Below are positions 17,707-28,117 of a stretch of 64,000 nt of DNA, in pieces. The stretch is from Arthrobacter sp. efr-133-TYG-118 (GTDB lineage Bacteria > Actinomycetota > Actinomycetes > Actinomycetales > Micrococcaceae), in the NCBI RefSeq assembly GCF_030209755.1, contig NZ_JARVRH010000004.1, positions 186,001 through 250,000 of the forward strand, in the 5' to 3' direction. A model generated the notes under the pieces. It searched no databases. It was not told where the DNA came from and worked only from the letters and a program-made list of their open reading frames with translations. Made by a program: the position numbers and the translations under genes. How positions within the stretch are numbered: the first letter of the stretch is position 1; the number at the start of each line of letters is the position of its first letter.

Positions 17707-18825
17707 TTACTTGGCTTTCTCGGGGAATGCTTTCGCCGGGAAGGAGTGTGGCGAAGGGTGCCGTGATCCGAGGGCCGGCTTGGGGTGCTCGTGCGCCCCG
17801 GTATCCGCTTCCCTGATGGCCGCCCACGCGGCGGAGACCAAGTAGACCTGGCTGACCAGGTTGAACCAGATGAGAAGCCCGATAATGATGGCAAATGAGG
17901 CCAGGATGGGGTTCCGTCCGGCATTCGCCAGTAACTCCGTGCTGAAGATCTGGAGGATGGTGGTCCCGATACCGGCCAGCACTGTTCCTTCCAGGAACGC
18001 TTGGCGGCGAAGTTTCAGACGGCCTGCGAAGCGGAACATGATGACCGCCGTCGCCCAGTTGAGGACCAGTGGAACGGCCGTGCGGACGAGCCAGGTGACG
18101 GGGCCGGCAACGGCGTCGGCCAACCCGAGCCGTTCGATGATCCATCCGGCCGCTGTCCCGAACACCAGAGAAACACCGGCGCTGACCACCAAGGCTGCGC
18201 CGAGCAGCAGGAGGGTACCGGCGTCGCGGGCTTTCATCAGCAGCGGGTTCTCTTGCACGGGCTCCAGCCCGCAGACTCCGCGAAGACCCTCCCGAATCCC
18301 CGCGATCCAGCCGAGCGCGGTAAATACCGTGACGACGGCGGCTATGGCAGCCGTCCAGCCGAGGCCTGTGGGGTTCAGGAGATCATGCGGATCCACCAGG
18401 CCGTTGCCTCCGTTGGTTTTCAGGAGTCCCGGGGCCGCCGTGGCGACGCTCGAGACGATTGAATCAACCAGTTGGGGCTGCCCGTTGAGGACCAGGCCGG
18501 TCACGGCGAACCCCGTGGCCAGCAGGCCCGTGATGGAGAAGAACATGGTGAAGCCTATGCCGGCGCTCAACAGCGGACCATGGCGCAGGTTGTAGAGGTT
18601 GAAGGCGCGCATGGGCCGGAAGTTACTCAGCCGGGCGAGGGCGAGGTTGATGAACGCCGGTATTGTGGCGCTTCTATTGCCTGAGCGTCGGGCCTTACCC
18701 CATTCGACCTGACGGTGAATGAGCTGCAGCTTCAGCTGCGCCCCTTCAGTCGGCAGTGGTGGCCTTTCCGCCTGCTGCCGGTCGTTGTGCTGTGCTTTTC
18801 CTTGATTGGTCTGCGTCGCCGCCAA
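17707..18825 (-). CDS. YihY/BrkB family membrane protein
   Basis: 372 residues with a basic soluble N-terminus of about 75 residues, six hydrophobic segments, and a hydrophilic Pro/His-rich tail. The segment LLSAGIGFTMFFSITGLLATG and NWATAVIMFRFAGRLKLRRQAFLEG are typical of the BrkB/YihY superfamily. The function is not settled; older links to RNase BN were wrong. It overlaps the 2H phosphoesterase gene by 80 nt, which is long; a later in-frame start is possible, but the family-like region begins only near residue 50. Confidence 0.88.
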   Translation of the reverse strand: MAATQTNQGKAQHNDRQQAERPPLPTEGAQLKLQLIHRQVEWGKARRSGNRSATIPAFINLALARLSNFRPMRAFNLYNLRHGPLLSAGIGFTMFFSITGLLATGFAVTGLVLNGQPQLVDSIVSSVATAAPGLLKTNGGNGLVDPHDLLNPTGLGWTAAIAAVVTVFTALGWIAGIREGLRGVCGLEPVQENPLLMKARDAGTLLLLGAALVVSAGVSLVFGTAAGWIIERLGLADAVAGPVTWLVRTAVPLVLNWATAVIMFRFAGRLKLRRQAFLEGTVLAGIGTTILQIFSTELLANAGRNPILASFAIIIGLLIWFNLVSQVYLVSAAWAAIREADTGAHEHPKPALGSRHPSPHSFPAKAFPEKAK

Positions 18826-19438
18826 AGTCGAGCTCTTCCCGTAGCTGCCAGATGCCGTTGTCGTCGTGCTCGTAAAGTCCCATGCTAACCACCGGGAAGG
18901 TGGCCGTGTAGTTCTTGAGCACCGTTTCGGCCTCGTCCAGGCTTTCGGGAGCGACGTCGTGGGCTACCGTCACGTGCGGATGGTAGGGGAAAGGAAGATC
19001 GCGTTCCAGGGGGCCGGTCTGCAGTTGTTCATGCAGGCCCACGCACTCCTCAAAACCGTCTTCGACCTTCAGGAACACCACCGGGGATACCGGCCTGAAG
19101 GAGCCCGTACCGGAAATCGTGATCTTGAATGGTGCCTGGCGACGGGCGACGTCGCGAACATGTTCGAGGGTGGCTTCCCAGTCCTCGGCAGGCGTGGTGG
19201 TCACGAGGGTGATGTGGGCCGGGATCACGTCCGCCATGGGATCACCGAAGGAAGCGCGCCATTGCTTCAGTTCCTGGGCGACTTCCCGTGGGAAACCCAG
19301 GATGACCCCCACGCACAGGTTGTCCCCGCACGCGCTGGCAGACTCGTGTGCGCCCGCGTCCAGGCGGGCATCAGAGGCCTGGCCGGCTCCCCTTGAAAGG
19401 GAGCCGACCTGGACGCTGAGCTTGCCAGCTGCGCACAT
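18746..19438 (-). CDS. 2'-5' RNA ligase family (2H phosphoesterase) protein
   Basis: About 230 residues from the ATG at 19438, 4 nt after the trpS stop. The two HxT motifs that define the 2H fold are present as HITLV and HVTVA, about 90 residues apart. These enzymes act on 2',5' or cyclic phosphodiester bonds; the cellular target in actinobacteria is unknown. The N-terminal 40 residues (to CVGVILGF) are poorly conserved, so the start could be later. Sits between trpS and yihY in a probable five-gene operon. Confidence 0.85.
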   Translation of the reverse strand: MCAAGKLSVQVGSLSRGAGQASDARLDAGAHESASACGDNLCVGVILGFPREVAQELKQWRASFGDPMADVIPAHITLVTTTPAEDWEATLEHVRDVARRQAPFKITISGTGSFRPVSPVVFLKVEDGFEECVGLHEQLQTGPLERDLPFPYHPHVTVAHDVAPESLDEAETVLKNYTATFPVVSMGLYEHDDNGIWQLREELDFGGDADQSRKSTAQRPAAGGKATTAD

Positions 19439-19442
19439 GGCT

Positions 19443-21387
<1,945 letters not shown>

Positions 21388-21397
21388 CCCGCCTACT

Positions 21398-21970
21398 CTA
21401 GTCGATGATGGTGCCCGCGACGGGCTCGTCGCCGCCGCCGGAGGACTTGATCATGTCCCGGGCATTGCTCGACGTGATGGCGATGGTCTCCAAGGCGCGA
21501 TCTATGGTGTCTTGATCGGCGGCATCGCCCTTGGCGCGTTCGTCCTCCACCACGCGTACTTGCACCTGGACAATCTTGAAAGAGTGGTCCAGTTTGAGGT
21601 CCCGGATTTCATCCGCTTCGTTCCGTTCCGAGACCACCCGTGTGCCACCGTGGTCGGCGCTCGACGACGATGGCGCCCGGCCGGTTGCCGCGTTGAACGC
21701 GTTCTGTGCTTCGGTGAGTTTTTCACCGGCCCGCCTTGCGGCCTTCTGGATGCTGAAGACCACGAAAGCGGCGAGCGCGAGCCAGCCGAAGGAGACAACA
21801 GCAACGATCCAGCCGACGACGTCGTTATGGTTGGCCGCGAAGATCACGGCCACCAGGAAAGCGATGAGTACCACCGTCATGCCCAGTCCACCGATGCGGA
21901 AGCCTTTGAAAGGGCTCTTGGCGGAAGCGGACGAGGGAACAGATGACGGGGAGTCGCCGAGGGATCGCAT
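21398..21970 (-). CDS. Membrane protein of unknown function
   Basis: About 190 residues from the ATG at 21970 (the frame opens 45 nt earlier). A Ser-rich head is followed by two hydrophobic helices (MTVVLIAFLVAVIFAAN and VVGWIVAVVSFGWLALAAFVVF), then a charged, coiled-coil-like region (KAARRAGEKLTEAQNAF) and a soluble acidic tail. I do not recognise the family. It is 10 nt upstream of xth on the same strand, which suggests joint transcription. Confidence 0.75.
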   Translation of the reverse strand: MRSLGDSPSSVPSSASAKSPFKGFRIGGLGMTVVLIAFLVAVIFAANHNDVVGWIVAVVSFGWLALAAFVVFSIQKAARRAGEKLTEAQNAFNAATGRAPSSSSADHGGTRVVSERNEADEIRDLKLDHSFKIVQVQVRVVEDERAKGDAADQDTIDRALETIAITSSNARDMIKSSGGGDEPVAGTIID

Positions 21971-22037
21971 GCACCCATTGTCGCAAACTCCGCGCGACGA
22001 ACGGCCCGCTTCCACCCCCGGCGAACAGCCTGTGCGG

Positions 22038-22871
22038 CTATTTCAGGAAGAGCTTGCGCAACCTTCCGGTGGTGAGCGTGATCCCGAGGGCGATCATCAC
22101 GAGGTAGTAGGCGATATGGACTGCCGTGGCCGGGCTGAAGGAACCAATGCTGATCTGCCGCAGGAGTTCCACGCCGTGCCACAGCGGCATCGCTTGGATA
22201 AGCCACTGGATGTATTGCGGATAGACGCTCAGCGGGTAGAAGGTGGCGCTGAAAAGGAACATCGGCAGCATGAAGAAGTTGATCCAGTCCATCTGTTGGA
22301 AGGTCTTCATGAAGCTGGTGATGCCCATGCCGAAACTCGCAAAGCCGAAAGCGATCAGTACCGAGGCCGGGATGACGAGGATGGCCCATGGCGTGGTGAT
22401 GAGTCCCATGACGGCCATGACGGCCGTGAACCCCGTGGCATACAGGAGTCCGCGCAGCAGGGCCAGGAAGATCTCCCCGATGGCTACGTCCAATGGTCCA
22501 AGGGAGGTATAGAGCATTCCCTGGTACAGCTTGGCGAAGTTCATCTTGAAGAAGACGTTCCAGGTGGAGTCATAGACGGCGCCGTTCATTGCGGACACGG
22601 CCAGGAGCGCGGGCGCGATGTAGGCCGCATAACTGATTTCCTGGCCGCCCGGTCCCGCCACAGTACCCACAATCGGGCCGAGTCCCACGCCCATGGAAAT
22701 GAGGTACAGCACCGGCTCGAAGAACCCGGAGACGAGGATCAACCACGTGCTGCTTTTCGCTGCCATGAGGCCCCGGGACACAACAGCAAGCGCATTGCGG
22801 GAGTACAGCGGGCCGAAGGTGCGTTCACGGGCAGCGTCAGTGGCGCTATGGCCCCCGGTCAGAACGCTCAT
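22038..22871 (-). CDS. ABC-2 type exporter permease
   Basis: 277 residues from the ATG at 22871, chosen because it overlaps the upstream permease stop by 4 nt (ATGA); an earlier start at 22913 lies in that gene. Six hydrophobic segments with the ABC-2 membrane pattern (NVFFKMNFAKLYQGMLYTSLGPLD, broken here only for description) and FSATFYPLSVYPQY before the last helices. It resembles the DrrB/NodJ type. It forms a heterodimer with the neighbouring permease to export an unknown lipid or drug. Confidence 0.87.
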   Translation of the reverse strand: MSVLTGGHSATDAARERTFGPLYSRNALAVVSRGLMAAKSSTWLILVSGFFEPVLYLISMGVGLGPIVGTVAGPGGQEISYAAYIAPALLAVSAMNGAVYDSTWNVFFKMNFAKLYQGMLYTSLGPLDVAIGEIFLALLRGLLYATGFTAVMAVMGLITTPWAILVIPASVLIAFGFASFGMGITSFMKTFQQMDWINFFMLPMFLFSATFYPLSVYPQYIQWLIQAMPLWHGVELLRQISIGSFSPATAVHIAYYLVMIALGITLTTGRLRKLFLK

Positions 22872-23689
22872 GCCCCCATCCTCCTGACAAACTGGCGTCG
22901 CGTCAGCGTCCAACCCGCAGCGGCGGCGCCCAGAAGGAACACGACGTGGGTCAGGGTCAACAAGGGATTCTCCTCAAGTCCATAGGTGAAGACGCGGCCC
23001 AGCTGCGTACCGTGCCACACCGGGGAGACCCAACCGATCCAGCGCACTCCAAGCGGCAGCGAATCCAGCGGGAAGAAAGTGCCCGAAAACAGGAACAGCG
23101 GCACGACGATGAATCGCTGCACCAACGCGAACTGGCCGGAGTCTTTGGTGATGCTCGAGGCATAGGCCATGAGCGGCAGCCCGAAGGACAAACCGGCCAC
23201 TGTGGCAACTATCGCCGACACCCAGCCCCACGGACTCGGCGAGGCACCGAACATGGCCACAATGGCGAAGTACACCACTGATTGCACGAGGAACTTCAAG
23301 GCACTTGCCATGATGTGGCCCGCGGCGATCTGCTGCGGTACCAGCGGTGAGGCGTGCGGGCCATAGAACACGCGGCGCCATTTGAAGCCGTCCATGATCG
23401 GGTAGGAAAAGTCCCCCGACGCCGTCATGACCGCGGATGAGACCAACAGTGCCGGCGCGATGAAGGTCAAGTAGTTCACGCCACCGAACACCGCCGCACT
23501 GTTCGCATCCACGAGGCTCGCCAGCCCGATTCCCATGGCGAACAGATAGGCCACCGGCTGCCCCACGCTGTACAGGAACACGGACCAGCCGTAGCCGCGC
23601 ATCACGCGCAGGACCTGCTCGGCGTAGAAGAAAGATCCCCAGCGCTTCGCCCGGCTGGCTGAAACGGCCGGCGAGTGGGCGCTAATCAA
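22868..23689 (-). CDS. ABC-2 type exporter permease
   Basis: 273 residues starting at a TTG that overlaps the ATPase stop by 8 nt. Six membrane segments; the motif GFKWRRVFYGPHASPLVPQQI and the external loop FSGTFFPLDSLP match NodJ/DrrB permeases, and it is a paralogue of the next gene (compare FSATFYPLSVYP). Middle gene of the exporter operon. Confidence 0.87.
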   Translation of the reverse strand: MISAHSPAVSASRAKRWGSFFYAEQVLRVMRGYGWSVFLYSVGQPVAYLFAMGIGLASLVDANSAAVFGGVNYLTFIAPALLVSSAVMTASGDFSYPIMDGFKWRRVFYGPHASPLVPQQIAAGHIMASALKFLVQSVVYFAIVAMFGASPSPWGWVSAIVATVAGLSFGLPLMAYASSITKDSGQFALVQRFIVVPLFLFSGTFFPLDSLPLGVRWIGWVSPVWHGTQLGRVFTYGLEENPLLTLTHVVFLLGAAAAGWTLTRRQFVRRMGA

Positions 23690-24659
23690 CGAGGCTCCGT
23701 CCGGTCAGCCGGAGGAAGACGTCCTCCAGCGAAGAACGCCGAACCAGCGAGGTCAGGGGACGGAGCCGGCGTGCGGAGACTTGCTCCAGGGCCGATTCGC
23801 CGTCGTTCGCGTAGATGAGCACCCGGTCCGGAAGCGTCTCGACGCGTTCGCCGATGCCCGCGAGTTCGACGCCAATGGTGGCGTTGCGTTCCGAGCCGAA
23901 GCGGAGTTCCAGCACCTCGCGCGTGGAATATTCGCGAATCAGGCTGGCCGGCGAGCCTTCGGCCATGATCCTGCCTTTGTCCACCACGATCAGCCGGTCG
24001 CAAAGCTGTTCGGCCTCGTCCATGTAGTGCGTGGTGAGGATCAGGGTGACGCCTTGTTCCTTGAGCCGGAACAGCCTGTCCCAAAGGATGTGCCGGGCCT
24101 GCGGGTCCTGTCCCGTAGTGGGTTCGTCCAGGAGCAGGATCTTGGGCTCGTTGATGAGCGAGCGGGCAATCGTGAGACGCCGTTTCATGCCGCCTGACAG
24201 GGCATCGACCCTGGACTTGGCTTTGTCTGTCAACTGGGCGAACTCGAGCAGCTCATCGGCCTTGGGACGCAAGTAGCTCAAGGGCAGGCCGAAGTAGCGG
24301 CCATAGACAATCAGGTTTTCGCGGACCTTCAGTTCCTCGTCCAGGTTGTCCTGCTGCGGCACCACTCCGAGGTGCGCACGGACTTCCGGACCATGGGTTT
24401 CCGGGTCCAGGCCCATGATGCTGAGCTTCCCGGACGTGCGCTGGGAGACTCCGCCGATCATTTTCATGGTGGTCGATTTGCCGGCGCCGTTGGGGCCGAG
24501 CAGGCCGAAGGACTCCCCGGCCGGGACCTCGAACGAGATACCGTCGACGGCCGTGAGCTCGCCGTAGCTCTTGGTGAGGTTTTCGGCTGTGATGACTGCG
24601 GGTGGGTTCATCTGGAGGCTGGCTGACGTGGAGAAAGAGCGGGTGGCTTCATTGTGCAC
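23682..24659 (-). CDS. ABC-2 exporter ATP-binding protein (DrrA/NodI type)
   Basis: 325 residues. Walker A GPNGAGKST, signature LSGGMKRRLTIARSL, Walker B ILLLDEPTTGQDPQ and switch His in LTTHYMDEAEQL are all present, and the C-terminal 80 residues form the DrrA-type regulatory tail. It powers the two permeases. The start is uncertain: GTG at 24659 lacks a ribosome site and might be leaderless (TACTAG about 8-14 nt upstream), while the ATG at 24611 fits the family length better but also lacks one. Confidence 0.9.
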   Translation of the reverse strand: MHNEATRSFSTSASLQMNPPAVITAENLTKSYGELTAVDGISFEVPAGESFGLLGPNGAGKSTTMKMIGGVSQRTSGKLSIMGLDPETHGPEVRAHLGVVPQQDNLDEELKVRENLIVYGRYFGLPLSYLRPKADELLEFAQLTDKAKSRVDALSGGMKRRLTIARSLINEPKILLLDEPTTGQDPQARHILWDRLFRLKEQGVTLILTTHYMDEAEQLCDRLIVVDKGRIMAEGSPASLIREYSTREVLELRFGSERNATIGVELAGIGERVETLPDRVLIYANDGESALEQVSARRLRPLTSLVRRSSLEDVFLRLTGRSLVD

Positions 24660-24741
24660 CCCAGCAGACTAGTAGAGCCAAGGAATACGTGAAAGAGGTA
24701 TTCCGCAATTTTCTGGAGTAACGTGCAGGGCCCTGCGCGAC

Positions 24742-24829
24742 ATTCTGCTGGATCATTCCGCACCTCAGGCCCTGGAACCGCGTGATTCCAAGGCCTGACG
24801 GTTTATCCAGACGAATGATCCAGCAGAAT
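24742..24829. terminator. Large nested palindrome after the SHOCT gene
   Basis: The outer arms ATTCTGCTGGATCATTC (24742-24758) and GAATGATCCAGCAGAAT (24813-24829) are perfect over 17 bp. Inside, TCAGGCC-x-TGGAA faces TTCCA-x-GGCCTGA. It begins 12 nt after the SHOCT gene stop, so it may terminate it, but its nested two-stem form is larger than a usual terminator and may be a mobile or repeated palindrome. Confidence 0.65.
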
Positions 24830-24840
24830 CCGCCGGTTCC

Positions 24841-25140
24841 TCACTTTGTCGGATGTGTCCGCAGCACTTCCAAGCGCTGGCGGTACTCGGTCTCGTCGAT
24901 TTCGCCCCGTGCGTAGCGCTCCCTCAGCACGCTTTCGGCGCCCTGGGTTGCTGCCCAGTAGTGGTTCCGGCGCCACATCCGGCGGCCGAAGAAGATGAAA
25001 AATCCGATGACCAGGAACCAAAACAGCGGGATCAGGAGGAAAAACGGCCAGAAGACGAATCCGTCCCCCGGTCCATGGACGACGTCGGCGGGAAGCTGCG
25101 CGGCCGCCGAGCCGATGGTGGTGCTCAGTGATGTCAACAT
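24841..25140 (-). CDS. Small membrane protein with C-terminal SHOCT motif
   Basis: 99 residues: a short outside segment, one strong membrane helix (FWPFFLLIPLFWFLVIGFF), a basic stop (GRRMWRRN), then the SHOCT-type helix pair AESVLRERYARGEIDETEYRQRL. SHOCT segments are oligomerisation modules often found on small membrane proteins near envelope-stress genes. It lies just downstream of a two-component system on the same strand, which may control it. No specific function can be given. Confidence 0.85.
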   Translation of the reverse strand: MLTSLSTTIGSAAAQLPADVVHGPGDGFVFWPFFLLIPLFWFLVIGFFIFFGRRMWRRNHYWAATQGAESVLRERYARGEIDETEYRQRLEVLRTHPTK

Positions 25141-25273
25141 GTCCAGTCCAAACTCTCAACAGGCCGTATCTCGGCTCTGGTTCCAGTCTGGTTTTTGGCC
25201 CATCGAAACGCGTCGGCCACCGGGAGTCACTTGCGCCCAGCCGCCTACTCCCCCGGGAGACTGCGGGCCAGGG

Positions 25274-25939
25274 CTAGCTGCTCCAGCCTGGCCGGACCAA
25301 GCCGGATTCGTACGCCAGCACCACCAGCTGGGCACGGTCCCGAACCAGCAGTTTGGTCATGATCCGTGAAACGTGCGTCTTCGCCGTCAGCGGGGTGATG
25401 AACAGCCGCTCAGCGATCTCTGCGTTGTTCAGGCCTTCGCCTACAAGCGCCAGGACTTCCCGTTCGCGATCCGTGATTTGGTCCAGGGGCACTGTCTTCG
25501 ACGCCGCCTTGCTGTGCAGGGCAAGCTGGGCCATGATGCGGCGAGTCACGGACGGCGAAAGGAGTGCGTCGCCGTCGTGAACTACCCGCACGGCGCGGAT
25601 CAGTTCCTCCGGTTCGGTGTCCTTGACGAGGAAGCCCGCGGCGCCCGCGCGCACGGCCTCGGCGATGTATTCGTCGAGCTCAAACGTGGTGAGGATGATG
25701 ATCCGGGTGTGGGCGAGGCGGGGGTTGGCCAGGATTTGCCGGGTTGCGGCCAACCCGTCGCCATCAGGCATGCGGATGTCCATGAGCACGACGTCGGGCG
25801 CCTCGCGCTCGGCCAACCTGACGGCATCCCGGCCGGTACCAGCTTCCGCTACTACTTCCATGTCCGGTTCAGCGTCCAGGAGGGCCCGGAACCCCGCCCG
25901 GATAAGGTTCTGGTCGTCGGCGAGCAGCAAGCGGATCAT
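25274..25939 (-). CDS. NarL/LuxR type response regulator
   Basis: 221 residues. Receiver domain at the N-terminus with the acidic pair ADDQN, phospho-acceptor in VVLMDIRMPDGDG (Asp about 54) and the conserved Lys in FLVKDTEPEEL. A LuxR helix-turn-helix follows: LTDREREVLALVGEGLNNAEIA is represented here as ITDREREVLAL and LNNAEIAERLFI. It overlaps the kinase gene by 4 nt and is its cognate partner. Target genes are unknown; the adjacent SHOCT gene and ABC exporter are candidates. Confidence 0.95.
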   Translation of the reverse strand: MIRLLLADDQNLIRAGFRALLDAEPDMEVVAEAGTGRDAVRLAEREAPDVVLMDIRMPDGDGLAATRQILANPRLAHTRIIILTTFELDEYIAEAVRAGAAGFLVKDTEPEELIRAVRVVHDGDALLSPSVTRRIMAQLALHSKAASKTVPLDQITDREREVLALVGEGLNNAEIAERLFITPLTAKTHVSRIMTKLLVRDRAQLVVLAYESGLVRPGWSS

Positions 25940-27096
25940 CTCTGGTGTCTTTCTGGCTCGAGGTTCAGCGGGAGGTTCGCTTCCACGCGCAGCCCCGGCT
26001 CCAGCGGCATCAGGCTGAGCGTGCCGCCGAGGGCCTCGACGCGCTCCCGCATGCCCCTCAGCCCGTTCCCGGCAGGCGCTCCCCGCAGGCCTCCGCCGTC
26101 GTCGTCGATCCTCACCCGCAGCGCGTTCCCCGCCAATTCAAGAAGTACGGCGGCGGACGCCGCGCCTGAGTGCCTGCGGACGTTGCTCAGCGCTTCCTGG
26201 ACGATCCGGTAGGCGGCTTCCTGCTGTGCTGTACCCACTCGTTCCGGGCCAACTCGTTCCGGGCCAACTCGTTCCGTGTCTACGGAGTCTTCGAACCGCA
26301 GCTGCAAGCCGCCGCGCCTCGCGTCGTCCACGAGTTCCGGGATCCGCCCCAGACTTGGCGGCGCCGCGGGACTCAGCGGGGCGTCGTCGCGCAGCACCCC
26401 GAGGAGCTGACGGACTTCGGCCAGGGATTCCTTGCTCGCGGCTTTGATGGCTTCCAGCGCCGGGCGGAGCTTCTCGGGATCGTTCGTTCCCAGATGGAGC
26501 GCCACGGAAGCCTGGACGTTGATCATCGAGAGGGAGTGTGCCACCACATCGTGGATGTCCCGGGCGAGCGTGAGACGGTATTCGTCCCGTTCGGCCTGTT
26601 TCGCGGCCTCCCGCCGTCGCCGGTATTCGGCCATGCGCTCGCCCCGCCGCCGGAAGCCTTCACCGATCAGGACAAGGATGGCCGCCCAGGCAACACCGGC
26701 AGAGGCCCGGACAAGCCCCGTCTCATCCCCGGCGAGGACAGCCATCAGAACGAGGGCGCCAGCGCAAATCCCAGCCCCGAGCCAGGCCTGCCAGCGCAGC
26801 CCCGCGGCAGCGGTCAGGATGATCGAGAGAGCCAATGACAGCACAATCGGACCCCAGGCGTATCCGAGGAGCAGGTAGATGGACGTGGCCGCGATGGTGA
26901 TCGGCAGCATGACGGCGGGCCTGCGGGTCCGGAAGGCCAAGGCTGCGGGGCCGGCCAACAGCAGCATGAAGGCGAGCGGGTCCAAGGGGCGCAGGGCAGC
27001 CTGATGGCTCGCCGAAAAGACGGTCCCCAGGACCTGGATCAGGGCCACAGCGATCACGATGAAACTCGTGGGAGGACCCTGGAAACGCCGCTGCAT
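25936..27096 (-). CDS. Two-component sensor histidine kinase (NarL-system type)
   Basis: 386 residues. About four to five N-terminal membrane helices with almost no extracellular loop, then the HisKA_3 segment LARDIHDVVAHSLSMI carrying the phospho-His, and an HATPase domain with VQEALSNVRRHSG and DDDGGGL. This resembles DesK/LiaS-like kinases that sense changes within the membrane. Between the two domains sits a 15-nt tandem repeat coding ERVGP units. It overlaps the response-regulator gene by 4 nt. Confidence 0.94.
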   Translation of the reverse strand: MQRRFQGPPTSFIVIAVALIQVLGTVFSASHQAALRPLDPLAFMLLLAGPAALAFRTRRPAVMLPITIAATSIYLLLGYAWGPIVLSLALSIILTAAAGLRWQAWLGAGICAGALVLMAVLAGDETGLVRASAGVAWAAILVLIGEGFRRRGERMAEYRRRREAAKQAERDEYRLTLARDIHDVVAHSLSMINVQASVALHLGTNDPEKLRPALEAIKAASKESLAEVRQLLGVLRDDAPLSPAAPPSLGRIPELVDDARRGGLQLRFEDSVDTERVGPERVGPERVGTAQQEAAYRIVQEALSNVRRHSGAASAAVLLELAGNALRVRIDDDGGGLRGAPAGNGLRGMRERVEALGGTLSLMPLEPGLRVEANLPLNLEPERHQR

Positions 27097-27142
27097 GCTC
27101 CGAGCCTAGCCGCGGAGGGCGCCGGCGTCGTCGGGTTAACGA

Positions 27143-27180
27143 TGTAGGGCGCCTACTCCAGCGGGAGTAGGCGCCCTACA
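27143..27180 (-). terminator. Terminator after folD
   Basis: TGTAGGGCGCCTACTCC pairs perfectly over 17 bp with its complement across a 4-nt loop, 17 nt after the folD stop. It ends the glyA-folD transcript and lies in the gap before the kinase gene. Confidence 0.8.
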
Positions 27181-27197
27181 CGGCAGTGGGGAGCAAA

Positions 27198-28109
27198 TCA
27201 GGCGACGCCGGAGACTCTTCCCGCTGCCACTTGGCGTTCCGCGGCTTCGACCACGTTCGTCATGAGCAGCGCTACGGTCATCGGACCCACGCCGCCGGGG
27301 TTCGGCGAAATCCAGCCGGCTACATCGGCAACGGCGGGATCGATGTCGCCGTGGACCTTGCTCTTGCCCGTCTCGGGGTCGGTTTCACGGGTGACACCGA
27401 CGTCGAGCACGGCCGCGCCCGGCTTCACGTCCGCAGGCTTGACGATGTGCTTGGCACCCGCTGCGCCTACAATCACGTCCGCCTGGCGCAGCAGCTCCGA
27501 GAGGTTCTTGGTGCCGGTGTGCGTCAGCGTCACGGTGGCGTTCACGGCCCGCCGGGTGAGCAGCAGGCCGATCGAGCGGCCGATCGTGACGCCGCGGCCG
27601 ACCACCACGACGTGCTTGCCGGCGAGGCTGTAGCCGTTGCGCTCCAGGAGCTCGATGACACCGCGGGGTGTGCACGGCAGCGGCGAGGTGATCTCTCCGT
27701 TGACGTTGAGCACCAGCCGGCCCAGGTTGGTCGGGTGCAGGCCGTCGGCATCCTTGGCGGGGTCGATCCGCTCGAGGATGGCGTCCGTGTCCAGGTGCTT
27801 GGGCAGGGGCAGCTGCACGATGTAACCGTGGCAGGCGGGGTCCGCATTCAGTTCGTCGATGAGGGCCTCAACCTGGGCCTGGGTGGCATCCGCCGGAAGC
27901 TCACGCTGGATCGAGTTCATCCCGATCTCCACAGACTGCTTGTGCTTCATGGACACGTAAAGCTGCGAGGCAGGGTCCGCACCTACGAGCACAGTGGCAA
28001 TGCCCGGAGTTATGCCGCGGGCCTTCAGGGCAGCGACACGCTCAGTCAGCTCAGATTTGATGGCGGCGGCGGCAGCCTTGCCGTCAAGGATCTTCGCGGT
28101 CTGCGCCAT
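27198..28109 (-). CDS. folD: Methylenetetrahydrofolate dehydrogenase / cyclohydrolase
   Basis: About 303 residues. The catalytic Lys lies in [12 protein letters not shown] and the NADP site in [25 protein letters not shown] near the C-terminus is the family signature. It interconverts 5,10-methylene-, methenyl- and 10-formyl-tetrahydrofolate. I start at the ATG at 28109, where alignment to the family begins; GTGs at 28124/28121 overlap the glyA stop and would allow coupling. It is downstream of glyA and hence under the same ZTP riboswitch. Confidence 0.95.
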   Translation of the reverse strand: MAQTAKILDGKAAAAAIKSELTERVAALKARGITPGIATVLVGADPASQLYVSMKHKQSVEIGMNSIQRELPADATQAQVEALIDELNADPACHGYIVQLPLPKHLDTDAILERIDPAKDADGLHPTNLGRLVLNVNGEITSPLPCTPRGVIELLERNGYSLAGKHVVVVGRGVTIGRSIGLLLTRRAVNATVTLTHTGTKNLSELLRQADVIVGAAGAKHIVKPADVKPGAAVLDVGVTRETDPETGKSKVHGDIDPAVADVAGWISPNPGGVGPMTVALLMTNVVEAAERQVAAGRVSGVA

Positions 28110-28117
28110 GGACGGGT

